DNA of 64,000 nt, taken from Spirochaeta africana DSM 8902. GTDB taxonomy: Bacteria; Spirochaetota; Spirochaetia; DSM-27196; DSM-8902. The stretch covers positions 1,860,001 through 1,924,000 of the forward strand of contig NC_017098.1 in NCBI RefSeq assembly GCF_000242595.2. Reading direction: 5' to 3'. Every line of letters begins with the position of its first letter. The stretch's first letter is position 1. The position numbers and the translations under genes are program-made. This document shows, in pieces, positions 1-8,114 of this stretch. Under the pieces are notes generated by a model. The model had not been told where the DNA came from, searched no databases, and saw nothing but the letters and a program-made list of their open reading frames with translations.

Positions 1-150
1 TGCAATCAGCAGAAAAGGCGCCGGCTTGTTCTGCATGAAACATTTTTTCCATGCCCCGACGGCTGCCATACCGGCAGTACCGGCACCGATTGCCGATCCT
101 ACAGCTGCGAAAGCCAGTGCTGACGCTACACCAATAAGTCCTATGTCCAT
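1..150 (-). CDS. atpK: V-type ATP synthase subunit K (proteolipid), 3' end cut by window edge
   Basis: This is the membrane rotor (c-type proteolipid) subunit of the V-type ATPase, which carries ions across the membrane. Only the first 50 codons lie in the window. They encode a hydrophobic helix rich in small residues (GSAIGAGTAGMAAVGAW) followed by a short polar loop (KKCFMQNKP) and the start of a second hydrophobic segment, as expected for subunit K. The ATG is at 148-150 and an AGGAG-type ribosome-binding site lies just upstream. It is the last visible gene of the operon, 64 bases behind atpI. The ion-binding acidic residue lies in the missing part, so H+ or Na+ use cannot be judged. Confidence 0.88.
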   Translation of the reverse strand, partial: MDIGLIGVASALAFAAVGSAIGAGTAGMAAVGAWKKCFMQNKPAPFLLIA

Positions 151-214
151 GTGTTTCTCCTTATGAAGAATCTTGTCTGTATGCGCCGACACCTGCCGGC
201 TTTACTTCCTCTTG

Positions 215-2083
215 TTATGCAGCCCCGGCATCTGCCGCAGCCTTTGGCGCCCGGGCACGAAACGGTCGGAACAGCTCACCGGTCCATTCCATGCCAAGTG
301 CACCGGAGAACTCCAGCATGTTCAGTCGCACCCCGTGTACAACCACAGACAGCGCCGCCATCATCAGGTTGATTGAGTGTCCGACCAGCATAATGAGCGC
401 ACCGGCTACAATGGCCGCAGCACCGCCGCCAGCAGCCTCTACTACACTGAGCCCCATCGCATTAAAGCTTTTGGCGATCTCTATGGACGCCAGGCCGACG
501 GCAAACAACCGGATATACGAAACGATGTCCGAGAAACGGCTGACACTGGAAAGGGCGTTGGTCATTCCCTCTGCCAGTCCTTTACCGATGCCCTTCAGAA
601 AGTTGCCTTCCTGTGCACCAAATACCGTTACTGCACCGAACCCGCCAATAATCAGGTAGAGCGCGAACTGCGGGAACGGATCCCCCAGCACAACATTGCG
701 TACCAGGAAAAACAGTCCGATAATCATCACCAGCCAGCCAATCTCGGCAAAGGCCTTGAGCTTGTGGGGACCGGCCAACGCACGCCGGAAGTTCCATAAA
801 AACGCCAGTGACAGATGGATCACCGCGAGTACAAAACAGAATCGCTGTACGAACTCAAGGCTGTGGGTCTCGAAGCTGTGCAGCTGGGGAACAATGATGT
901 AGGAAAACGGTGCAGTTCGAGCGATCGGCTCGTATCCGAACCAGTTCCCGGTAATCCCCCCCCAGACCACTGTTGCCAGACTGAGCACCATCATCAACAC
1001 CAGCCCGTCCGGCACACTGCCCTGGCTGCGCTTGGCACGTACAGAGAAAAACAGCGCCGCAGCCAGCAGCAGGGAGCCATACCCGGCATCCGATATAATC
1101 ATCCCGAAAAAGACGGCGAAAAATATCAGGAACATGGCACTGATGTCCAGTTCGCGATACCCCGGCACAGTACCCAGGAGGTTGAAAACCGGCTGGATAA
1201 TACGCACCCAGCGAGGATTGCGCAGCTTGGTCGGGGGGGTATCCTGTGCATCGGGGTCACGCATCAGAATGCCCCAGCTGCTCTGGCTGGCGACAGCCTT
1301 CAGGTGTTCGGCCTCCTCGGCCGGGATATACCCGGTGAGAACGCTCAGCTCGTCGGCATCCTGCATGCCAGCCACCACCTGCTCGAACTCGATATACTCG
1401 GTAAGCAGCCGCTCTGCCTCACGCAGGATCGGTGCCTGTGCGGTCAGCTCTCGCAACGAGTCTTCGCTCTGCTGGATCTGCTGCGACAGATCGCTGATCT
1501 GCTCCTTGAGCGCCTGCAGCCCGGCCTGAGGCAGCGCAATTTCGCGACCGGCATCCCAGGTTGGCAGTTCATCCCCGCGCAATACCGCGATATACAGGGT
1601 TGTTCGGTCGCGGGCTGTAATCCATGCCGGCAGTTCAGCAGGCTTTTGTTCCCACTCCCTTGCAGAGACGATACGCAACTCGAGTGAAAGACCACGGCCG
1701 GCAAGCTCGGCGATATCCTGAGGATCGAAATCACCCCAAGGCAGAAGCCGATCGACTTCCCGCTGCAGCTTATCACGCTGCTCCTGCAGCTGCCGAACTG
1801 TTTCTGCACGATCCAGCACCGTATCTGCCAGCTCAACCGCCTGCTCAAGGCCGGGAAAACCCTGCGTGGGGTCAGCAGAAGCCGGTTCAGCAGCTGCCTC
1901 GGCCGGCAGGGAGTTGCTGGCACGCTCAACTGTATGACGCAGCTTGACAAGACCGGAGATATCCTGGTTCTCCACCTGCTGCTGTTTGACGTGCAACAGA
2001 CCGGCATCTGCCAGGATCCGGGCTGCGGCAGTCCGTTGTGAGCTCTGCACAATAATATGTGCCTTCTTCATTGGTACAATCAT
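215..2083 (-). CDS. atpI: V-type ATP synthase subunit I (membrane stator subunit a)
   Basis: Subunit I (a) is the fixed membrane subunit that forms the ion half-channels against the K ring. The 622-residue product has a cytoplasmic N-terminal half with coiled-coil stretches (about residues 50-110 and 190-230) and a C-terminal half of seven or eight membrane helices starting near residue 310. The conserved channel segment SYIRLFAVGLA is present near residues 522-532, with Arg525 as the likely essential arginine. Length is normal for the family. Its ATG overlaps the atpD stop by four bases (ATGA), so translation is probably coupled. It lies between atpD and atpK, as in Treponema. Confidence 0.95.
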   Translation of the reverse strand: MIVPMKKAHIIVQSSQRTAAARILADAGLLHVKQQQVENQDISGLVKLRHTVERASNSLPAEAAAEPASADPTQGFPGLEQAVELADTVLDRAETVRQLQEQRDKLQREVDRLLPWGDFDPQDIAELAGRGLSLELRIVSAREWEQKPAELPAWITARDRTTLYIAVLRGDELPTWDAGREIALPQAGLQALKEQISDLSQQIQQSEDSLRELTAQAPILREAERLLTEYIEFEQVVAGMQDADELSVLTGYIPAEEAEHLKAVASQSSWGILMRDPDAQDTPPTKLRNPRWVRIIQPVFNLLGTVPGYRELDISAMFLIFFAVFFGMIISDAGYGSLLLAAALFFSVRAKRSQGSVPDGLVLMMVLSLATVVWGGITGNWFGYEPIARTAPFSYIIVPQLHSFETHSLEFVQRFCFVLAVIHLSLAFLWNFRRALAGPHKLKAFAEIGWLVMIIGLFFLVRNVVLGDPFPQFALYLIIGGFGAVTVFGAQEGNFLKGIGKGLAEGMTNALSSVSRFSDIVSYIRLFAVGLASIEIAKSFNAMGLSVVEAAGGGAAAIVAGALIMLVGHSINLMMAALSVVVHGVRLNMLEFSGALGMEWTGELFRPFRARAPKAAADAGAA

Positions 2084-2676
2084 GATACTTGTTCCACTTT
2101 GTTCTTGGCGATTTTTCCACGAACTACAGCTGCAGTCTGCTGATCACCAAGGTAAATCCTGATCTGGCGGATATTTTCCTTGGCCTCCGGGATCTTGATT
2201 TTTTCAAAAAGATTGACCCGCTGGGTGGTGATACGCAGCTCGTTCTCCAGCAGCCGCAGCTGCTCCTCCAGAACGGCGATCTCGGCATCAAAACTCAACA
2301 GCCGACACAGCGCCTCTATTCCGGCATCCACCCAGGGCGGTGTTGCATACAGGTCATGATCGCTTGGCTCGAAGCGCAGTTCCTCGAATACCGGTATATC
2401 AATACCGGCAATATTACCGGTCGAGGTACGCAGCGACTGTATCTTTATATATTGTGCTACATCAATATCCTCGCCGAACACCGCAATCCATGCATCCATG
2501 GCATCACGAGCCTCTGCCTGGGCACGCTTCTGCTCACGCACCTTGGCCTCGACCTGGCGCATAACCATCTGCAGCTGCTGCTTCTTCAGAATCAGCGTTG
2601 GCAGATAGCGCTGAAAACGCTTGAGCATGTCTTTCTGGTTTTTCAGCTCGTTCTTGGTCAGTTTGACTTTCGCCAT
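2080..2676 (-). CDS. atpD: V-type ATP synthase subunit D (central shaft)
   Basis: Subunit D forms the rotating central stalk that couples ATP turnover in the A3B3 head to the membrane rotor. The 198-residue product is almost entirely helical, with long N- and C-terminal coiled-coil segments (KVKLTKNELKNQKDMLKRFQRYLP at the N terminus is typical; the C-terminal half has the matching RLLENELRITTQRVNLFEKIKIP motif). Length fits the family. It sits 15 bases after atpB and overlaps atpI by four bases, the usual B-D-I order of spirochaete V-ATPase operons. Confidence 0.95.
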   Translation of the reverse strand: MAKVKLTKNELKNQKDMLKRFQRYLPTLILKKQQLQMVMRQVEAKVREQKRAQAEARDAMDAWIAVFGEDIDVAQYIKIQSLRTSTGNIAGIDIPVFEELRFEPSDHDLYATPPWVDAGIEALCRLLSFDAEIAVLEEQLRLLENELRITTQRVNLFEKIKIPEAKENIRQIRIYLGDQQTAAVVRGKIAKNKVEQVS

Positions 2677-2691
2677 ATGCGAACCCCCGCT

Positions 2692-4008
2692 TTATGCGTG
2701 CTCAGCCGTTGCGGTACCCTTGGGCCAGTACTGCTCGATAAGCTTGGAAGGAAGACCGGTTTCTGCCGGCTCAAAACAGTCAGCAAGGGTCTTCCAGCCG
2801 AGATCGAGTGCTTCCTCCAGCGGGATATTCACCGACAGGTCCATCATTGCCTTCTCGAACAGGTCACCGTATTTCAACAGCTTTTCATCCCAGTCGGACA
2901 TGCGGAAACCCATAGACTTCTTCTCGTTGGTCTCCTTGCTGGCCGCGTACAGACGGATCATACCATCCATGATCGCTCGATGATCATTACGGGTATCACT
3001 GTTCACCAGCTGCTTCAGTCGGGAGAGTGAGCCGAATGGTTCGATTCGCCCGTTGCGCAGATAGTACTGCCCCTCGGTAATATAGCCGGTGTTATCCGGA
3101 ACCGGATGGGTTACGTCATCCCCCGGCATGGTGGTCGCCCCGAGAACCGTAATCGATCCGGCACCCTCAAAATCGACCGCCTTTTCGTACCGGGCTGCCA
3201 GCTGACTGTAAAGGTCACCAGGATAACCACGATTGGAGGGAACCTGCTCCATGGTAATTGCGATCTCTTTCATGGCATCGGCGAAGTTGGTCATGTCGGT
3301 CAGCAGTACCAGCACCTTTTTCCCCTGCAGTGCAAACTTCTCTGCGACCGCGAGAGAGATATCCGGCACCATAAGCGCCTCTACCACGGGGTCGGCAGCG
3401 GTATGCACAAAGAAGATGGTGCGTGACATTGCACCGCCCTGTTCCAGCTGCTGTTTGAATGCAAGGTAGTCGTCGTGCTTGAGTCCGATACCCCCGAGGA
3501 TGATCATATCAACCTCGGCCTGCAGCGCAATCCGCGCCAGCAGATCATTATACGGCTCACCAGAGACCGAAAAAATCGGCAGCTTCTGGCTTTCCACCAG
3601 GGTGTTGAACATGTCGATCATCGGAATACCGGTACGAATCATGTTGCGCGGGATAATCCGCTTGGCGGGGTTAACCGAAGGTCCGCCGATCTCGATCAGA
3701 TTCTCGTGCAACTCAGGGCCGTTATCGCGCGGCTCGCCGCTGCCGGTAAATATTCGTCCGAGCAGGTTCTCGGAAAAGGAGATCTGCATCGGGTGTCCGA
3801 GAAAACGGACCTCATCGCCGGTCGATACCCCGCGTCCGCCCGAGTATACCTGCAGCGACACCATATCATCATAGAGTCGGATCACCTCAGCCAGCGAGGT
3901 GCCGTATTTCCCCTGTACTGTGGCAAGTTCACCGTAGCGGACCCCCTCAGCACGAACCGAAATAACATTGCCGGCAATGGATTCAATCTTGCTGTATACC
4001 TTCTGCAT
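2692..4008 (-). CDS. atpB: V-type ATP synthase subunit B (non-catalytic)
   Basis: This is the regulatory, non-catalytic subunit of the A3B3 hexamer. The 438-residue sequence has the beta-barrel N terminus, a nucleotide-binding fold in which the Walker A loop is replaced by [16 protein letters not shown], and the conserved [20 protein letters not shown] region. Lack of a P-loop is normal for subunit B and separates it from subunit A. The start codon overlaps the atpA stop by one base, so the two head subunits are likely made in coupled amounts. Confidence 0.96.
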   Translation of the reverse strand: MQKVYSKIESIAGNVISVRAEGVRYGELATVQGKYGTSLAEVIRLYDDMVSLQVYSGGRGVSTGDEVRFLGHPMQISFSENLLGRIFTGSGEPRDNGPELHENLIEIGGPSVNPAKRIIPRNMIRTGIPMIDMFNTLVESQKLPIFSVSGEPYNDLLARIALQAEVDMIILGGIGLKHDDYLAFKQQLEQGGAMSRTIFFVHTAADPVVEALMVPDISLAVAEKFALQGKKVLVLLTDMTNFADAMKEIAITMEQVPSNRGYPGDLYSQLAARYEKAVDFEGAGSITVLGATTMPGDDVTHPVPDNTGYITEGQYYLRNGRIEPFGSLSRLKQLVNSDTRNDHRAIMDGMIRLYAASKETNEKKSMGFRMSDWDEKLLKYGDLFEKAMMDLSVNIPLEEALDLGWKTLADCFEPAETGLPSKLIEQYWPKGTATAEHA

Positions 4009-5750
4009 TACTCACCTTCCTTCACGATGTACTTCCCGACAAGCTGCTTCAGTTCCTTCTCCCGGGCATGGAAGGCATCGGAATCCCACTCTGCACCGTT
4101 GTAATCCCGGAACTTCTGACGTAGATCGGCGAAGAAGTTGCGCGCCTCGGATTTGTCTGTCAGGTTGAAATCGGCACGCAGTATTTCTTCCATGAAGTCA
4201 AAAACCCGCTCCTGCCGTTCTGTAGTTACTGCCTGGTCCACCGGATCGAATGAGTTCTGCTGCAGGTAGCAGAAATCGATAAACTCGGCCTTCTGGTAGT
4301 AGATGTAGTCGTTCAGGCTGGTCCCCTCTTCCCCTACAACCTTCATCATCTGACCGACCTCGTTGCCGCGTGTCAGTACAGATCGGGCGTACTCCACCCG
4401 ATCGGCGGGGATGATCCCCTGGTATTTGCTCCAGCTTTCCAGCGGATGGATAGACGGGTATTTACGCGCATCGGACCGCTCCCGGCTCAGGCCGTGGAAT
4501 GCACCGACTACCTTCAGGGTTGCCTGGGTTACCGGCTCTTCAAAGTTACCGCCGGCAGGGCTAACGGTACCCCCAATGGTAACCGATCCCTGACTCCCGT
4601 CCCGCAGGCGAACCAGACCGGCACGCTCGTAAAACGAGGCGATAACCGACTCGAGATAGGCCGGAAAGGCTTCTTCTCCGGGGATTTCCTCAAGACGCCC
4701 CGACATCTCACGCATTGCCTGGGCCCAGCGGCTGGTGGAATCGGCCAGCAGCAATACATTCAGCCCCATCTGGCGGTAGTACTCGGCAAGGGTAACCCCC
4801 GTGTATACCGATGCTTCACGGGCTGCTACCGGCATCGAGGATGTATTACAAATAATAATTGTTCGTTCCATCAGGGTCCGGCCGGTGCGCGGATCGATAA
4901 GCTCAGGGAACTCCTTGAGGGTTTCAACAACCTCACCGGCACGCTCACCGCAGGCAGTGATGATTACTACATCAACCTCGGCATTCCGGCTGGTTACCTG
5001 CTGCAGCACGGTTTTACCGGCACCGAACGGCCCCGGTGTACAGTAGGTGCCGCCAAGTGCAACCGGAAAAAAGGTGTCAACAGTCCGAACCTTGGTTACC
5101 AGGGTTTTTTCCGGCTTCAGGCGTTCCTCGTAGGTCTCGATAGCCCGTTTAACCGGCCAGTTGAACAGCATAGTCAACTCATGCTTGCGACCGCGTCCAT
5201 CCACAATTACCGCGATGGTGTCGGTTACCGGATAGCTCCCGGCTGCGGCAATCGATTCGATGGTGTAGGCCTCATCCTTGTCGAACGGCACCATGATGCG
5301 ATGTTTGAAGATCCCCTCCGGCACGGTTCCCAGGGTGTCGCCAGCGGTTACCGTGTCGCCCTTGGCGGCTGTCGGGGTAAACTCCCAGGTGCGCTCCCTG
5401 TCAAGGGCATCCAGGTAGATCCCGCGGTCCAGAAAAAAACCGCACTGCTCGGCGAGCTCCGGCAGCGGGTTCTGCAGCCCGTCGTAGATCTGACCCAACA
5501 GCCCCGGGCCCAGCTCTACGGCCAGCAGCTCCTGTGTAAACTCGACAGGATCGCCAACGCCAATCCCTCGCGTCATTTCGAAGACCTGAAGCTCGGCCTG
5601 CTGTCCACGAATTCGGATCACCTCCGCCTTGAGGCGACGATTATCGACCTTAACGTATCCCACCTCGTTCAAGGACACGATTCCATCGACCTTAACGGAG
5701 ATCATGTTTCCGTTTACGCCGATAACTTTCCCTTCAGTAGTATGTGTCAT
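4008..5750 (-). CDS. atpA: V-type ATP synthase subunit A (catalytic)
   Basis: This is the catalytic ATP-hydrolysing or ATP-making subunit of the V-type ATPase head. The 580-residue product carries the Walker A motif GPFGAGKT at residues 240-247, the V-type-specific non-homologous insert before it, the catalytic GERAGEV region, and the [25 protein letters not shown] stretch typical of A subunits (here split by position only). Length is standard. It overlaps the preceding DUF2764 gene by four bases and atpB by one base. Confidence 0.97.
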   Translation of the reverse strand: MTHTTEGKVIGVNGNMISVKVDGIVSLNEVGYVKVDNRRLKAEVIRIRGQQAELQVFEMTRGIGVGDPVEFTQELLAVELGPGLLGQIYDGLQNPLPELAEQCGFFLDRGIYLDALDRERTWEFTPTAAKGDTVTAGDTLGTVPEGIFKHRIMVPFDKDEAYTIESIAAAGSYPVTDTIAVIVDGRGRKHELTMLFNWPVKRAIETYEERLKPEKTLVTKVRTVDTFFPVALGGTYCTPGPFGAGKTVLQQVTSRNAEVDVVIITACGERAGEVVETLKEFPELIDPRTGRTLMERTIIICNTSSMPVAAREASVYTGVTLAEYYRQMGLNVLLLADSTSRWAQAMREMSGRLEEIPGEEAFPAYLESVIASFYERAGLVRLRDGSQGSVTIGGTVSPAGGNFEEPVTQATLKVVGAFHGLSRERSDARKYPSIHPLESWSKYQGIIPADRVEYARSVLTRGNEVGQMMKVVGEEGTSLNDYIYYQKAEFIDFCYLQQNSFDPVDQAVTTERQERVFDFMEEILRADFNLTDKSEARNFFADLRQKFRDYNGAEWDSDAFHAREKELKQLVGKYIVKEGE

Positions 5751-6328
5751 ACATTCGCTCCAGATTCAGTCTTTGGTACATGGTGCTGTATCTCCGCCCA
5801 TACCTGCTGGTATGCAGCGGAAAAGTGTTCGGTTCCCAGCTCTTTGGTCCAGGTCGCGCGCCGTTCAAGCAAAAGCAGCTTGAGGGCATACACGGCCAGA
5901 TACCGGATATCAAAATAGTGCCCCACCTGCAGCTGTTCCAGCTTGTTCCAGCGGGCAGTATCCAGGGATTCCTCGGCAGCCAGGGGATGCGGCTGGTTGC
6001 CGTACTCGGCAACCGCCCGTTCCACATCGGGATCAAACTCGACTGAGGTGTGCTCATCGCCGCTGTTCCGACCCAGCAGCTGACTGCGCTGAACAGCCAG
6101 TGAGGCCCGCAGCGTGCGATCGAACGCCGCATATTCCGGCAGAACGGACTCGGCAGCAATCGGGCCGGACGGACTTGCCGAACCGGCCAGAATACCCTGC
6201 AGAATTTCGCGGTCTTCCTCGACAAGCCAGGGAAGGCAGATTTCCAGGAATTCCTCCCTGGCGGGAAAAGATTCCCGATCAGGATGCAGAAACGGCAGGC
6301 TTGCCCCTACGTTATAGTATTGCTTCAC
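5747..6328 (-). CDS. DUF2764 protein of the V-type ATPase operon
   Basis: The 193-residue product matches the DUF2764 type of protein that sits between atpE and atpA in spirochaete and Bacteroidetes V-ATPase operons. It begins with the characteristic YYNVGASLPFLHPDRE stretch and is otherwise helical, rich in Leu, Glu and Trp. The operon has no recognisable subunit C or F gene in this window, so a role in stalk assembly or as a functional stand-in for subunit C is a reasonable inference, not something the sequence proves. It starts 11 bases after atpE and overlaps atpA by four bases, which argues for tightly coupled production with the catalytic head. Confidence 0.8.
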   Translation of the reverse strand: MKQYYNVGASLPFLHPDRESFPAREEFLEICLPWLVEEDREILQGILAGSASPSGPIAAESVLPEYAAFDRTLRASLAVQRSQLLGRNSGDEHTSVEFDPDVERAVAEYGNQPHPLAAEESLDTARWNKLEQLQVGHYFDIRYLAVYALKLLLLERRATWTKELGTEHFSAAYQQVWAEIQHHVPKTESGANV

Positions 6329-6339
6329 GGCAATACCCC

Positions 6340-6954
6340 CTACGCCTGTGCAGCGGCGTTCTTGATGATTTCACCCAGGGCAGCATTCACACGGGACGCC
6401 AGCAGCTCACCCAGCGAGTCTGCCGAGATCTCGTAGAACGAAGATCCGTCCTTTTCGCCGATACGAAAACCGGCCGACACCTTATCGCTTGGCTGAACAG
6501 TCAAGCCGCGCTTTACATGATCCGCCAGGGCTTTCTTCAACGGGGCTTCGGCCTTGGCGTACTGATCATCAGCAATCTGCAGCGAAAGATCCTCTACCGG
6601 ACGTCCCTGCCAGTTCTGCATGAGCGATACTACCGCCTTCTCCAGGATCTGGGGGGTAAAGGCTTCATTCACCTGGTCGTTCACCACCGCAGCAAAGATC
6701 TTTTCCAGCTTGTTCTGGGTCTGCAGCAGTACATCACGTGCGGCCTGCTGTACCGCAGCGGTACCGGCTTGGGTAAACTTGTCAGCCTCGGCCTGGGCAG
6801 ACTGCTTTATTCTGGCAGCCTCGGCCTGAGCCTGTTCGACAATCTGCCGGGCCTTGGCCTCGGCATCGCTTGCGATCTGCTGCGCTTGTGCCTCGGCAGT
6901 CGACACACCATCCTGTTTAATCTTATCGATCAGTTCTTTCAGCTGAATATCCAT
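6340..6954 (-). CDS. atpE: V-type ATP synthase subunit E (peripheral stalk)
   Basis: Subunit E is the peripheral stator stalk linking the A3B3 head to subunit I. The 204-residue product has the expected long alanine- and glutamine-rich coiled coil at residues 1-90 (repeats such as AEAQAQQIASDAEAKARQIVEQA) and a compact C-terminal domain ending at residue 204. It is the first gene of the operon. A promoter-like pair TTGCAA-17-TACAAT lies 39-67 bases upstream of the ATG, leaving a leader of about 30 bases. Confidence 0.92.
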   Translation of the reverse strand: MDIQLKELIDKIKQDGVSTAEAQAQQIASDAEAKARQIVEQAQAEAARIKQSAQAEADKFTQAGTAAVQQAARDVLLQTQNKLEKIFAAVVNDQVNEAFTPQILEKAVVSLMQNWQGRPVEDLSLQIADDQYAKAEAPLKKALADHVKRGLTVQPSDKVSAGFRIGEKDGSSFYEISADSLGELLASRVNAALGEIIKNAAAQA

Positions 6955-6992
6955 ATTTGCCTCGCTACGGTTAGGTTTGTAGTGCTGAGGTC

Positions 6993-7021
6993 ATTGTAGA
7001 CGACCCCGAAGAAGCTTGCAA
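6993..7021 (-). promoter_or_regulatory. Putative sigma70-type promoter of the V-ATPase operon
   Basis: Read on the minus strand, TTGCAA (7016-7021) and TACAAT (6993-6998) are separated by exactly 17 bases. This is a good match to a housekeeping promoter and lies just before atpE. It separates the ATPase genes from the upstream murI-mutS2 gene group. Assignment is by pattern only. Confidence 0.55.
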
Positions 7022-7047
7022 CCAATCAATTCTATAATTTTCTCTGG

Positions 7048-7446
7048 TTATATATCACCAAGCCTGAAATTACCGACTATTTTAAACAGGCTTCCATCCT
7101 GCCTCACCTCGAGTGTGCGATTCGGCAGATACTGCGGCAGCTTTTCCTGAATCAGTTCGACTGTCTCCTGCTCGATCTGGTGATAGACCGACGCGGGCAC
7201 ATCCGCGAGGGTAGCCAGGTGGACGTCGATAACGTACCCTCTGCCATGGGTGCTGCCGTATCCAGGACTGAAGCTTGCACCGATATTGAACAACCCGTCG
7301 GCCGATGGATTGGCGGTGGTGCCGTGCTGCGGGCGAGCCGGATGCAGCGGAAATGAGCCGCGATACCGATCCTCCAGAATGTGGTCGATCTCGTCAAACA
7401 TCCGTTTGATTGCGGCATCGATCTCGCGCTGCTTCGGGTGATACAT
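7048..7446 (-). CDS. Conserved small hypothetical protein
   Basis: I do not recognise this 132-residue protein. It has no signal peptide or membrane segment. The N terminus is helical and charged (residues 1-30), the middle is low in structure and rich in Gly, Pro and His (HPARPQHGTTANPSADG), and the C-terminal half looks like a small alpha/beta fold ending in RQDGSLFKIVGNFRLGDI. It begins nine bases after the lipoprotein gene and codes in a frame with normal base use, so it is very probably real and co-transcribed. No function is suggested. Confidence 0.75.
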   Translation of the reverse strand: MYHPKQREIDAAIKRMFDEIDHILEDRYRGSFPLHPARPQHGTTANPSADGLFNIGASFSPGYGSTHGRGYVIDVHLATLADVPASVYHQIEQETVELIQEKLPQYLPNRTLEVRQDGSLFKIVGNFRLGDI

Positions 7447-7455
7447 CCTGTTGCC

Positions 7456-8076
7456 CTACCAGCGAACCCTCATCCAGATGGGTTCCGGGCTGGTGATCGC
7501 CGCCACAACCGGAACATCAAAACGGGCGGTTCTTCCGTGAGCCGACATACCGTCAAACCCCTCCACCGAGACGACATCTTCCGGTGCCTGCACCTCTACC
7601 CGGATAGATACGACATCACCGATATCCCGTAAAAAAGGATTACTGTCGAGCGGCTGATCCTCGGCCGGGGCTACCAGCAGGTCAAACCCGTCCTCGCCGG
7701 CGGATCGATGGATCTCCATACCCAACAGCTCCATCAACTGCTGCAATGCATCCCAGGTCTCGAAACGAATCACCGTCTGCAGCTCATGTACCGAATCACC
7801 CTGATCGCGGTGATACTCCATCAGCCTGGCTCCGGCTACACCGGCCAGATAGTCCTGGATATATTCGCGCTCCAAGGGTTGCAGTGCGGTGCTGGCGGTC
7901 GGCTGAATTTCGCTGAACTCGGCCAGCTCGGCAGGAACCAGGTAGTGGGATCGTACCGTACCGCTTTCCGGGCCATCAAAATGAATCCCGGTTTCAATCT
8001 CGAGGCAGCCGGTACTGGACAGACTCAATACTGCAACAACAGCTGCCGCAGCCAGCTGGCGAATCAATCTACTCAT
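7456..8076 (-). CDS. Putative lipoprotein, function unknown
   Basis: The 206-residue product begins with a signal peptide (MSRLIRQLAAAAVVAVLSL) ending in a lipobox-like SSTGC near residues 20-24, so it is probably exported and lipid-anchored. The mature part has a mixed alpha/beta pattern, with acidic patches and a C-terminal segment that looks like an immunoglobulin-type strand set (PVVAAITSPEPIWMRVRW). No catalytic motif is visible. I chose the ATG at 8074-8076, which gives a clean signal peptide; a longer reading to 8112 would add a non-signal N terminus. A promoter-like pair lies immediately upstream, with the -10 box seven bases from the ATG and no ribosome-binding site. Confidence 0.75.
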   Translation of the reverse strand: MSRLIRQLAAAAVVAVLSLSSTGCLEIETGIHFDGPESGTVRSHYLVPAELAEFSEIQPTASTALQPLEREYIQDYLAGVAGARLMEYHRDQGDSVHELQTVIRFETWDALQQLMELLGMEIHRSAGEDGFDLLVAPAEDQPLDSNPFLRDIGDVVSIRVEVQAPEDVVSVEGFDGMSAHGRTARFDVPVVAAITSPEPIWMRVRW

Positions 8077-8083
8077 GACGGCA

Positions 8084-8112
8084 ATAGTAGGGGTATTCGA
8101 GGGAAAAAACAA
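8084..8112 (-). promoter_or_regulatory. Candidate leaderless promoter before the lipoprotein gene
   Basis: On the minus strand TTGTTT (8107-8112) and TACTAT (8084-8089) are 17 bases apart, and the ATG of the lipoprotein gene follows seven bases after the -10 box. Transcription would begin at or beside the start codon. The position just behind the mutS2 stop would give the last two genes of this group their own promoter. Confidence 0.4.
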
Positions 8113-8114
8113 GC

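Noticed and set aside
4446-5918. Long plus-strand open frame of 490 codons opposite atpA
   Set aside because: It lies antisense to the certain atpA gene, has no recognisable domain and is explained by low stop-codon frequency opposite GC-rich coding DNA.
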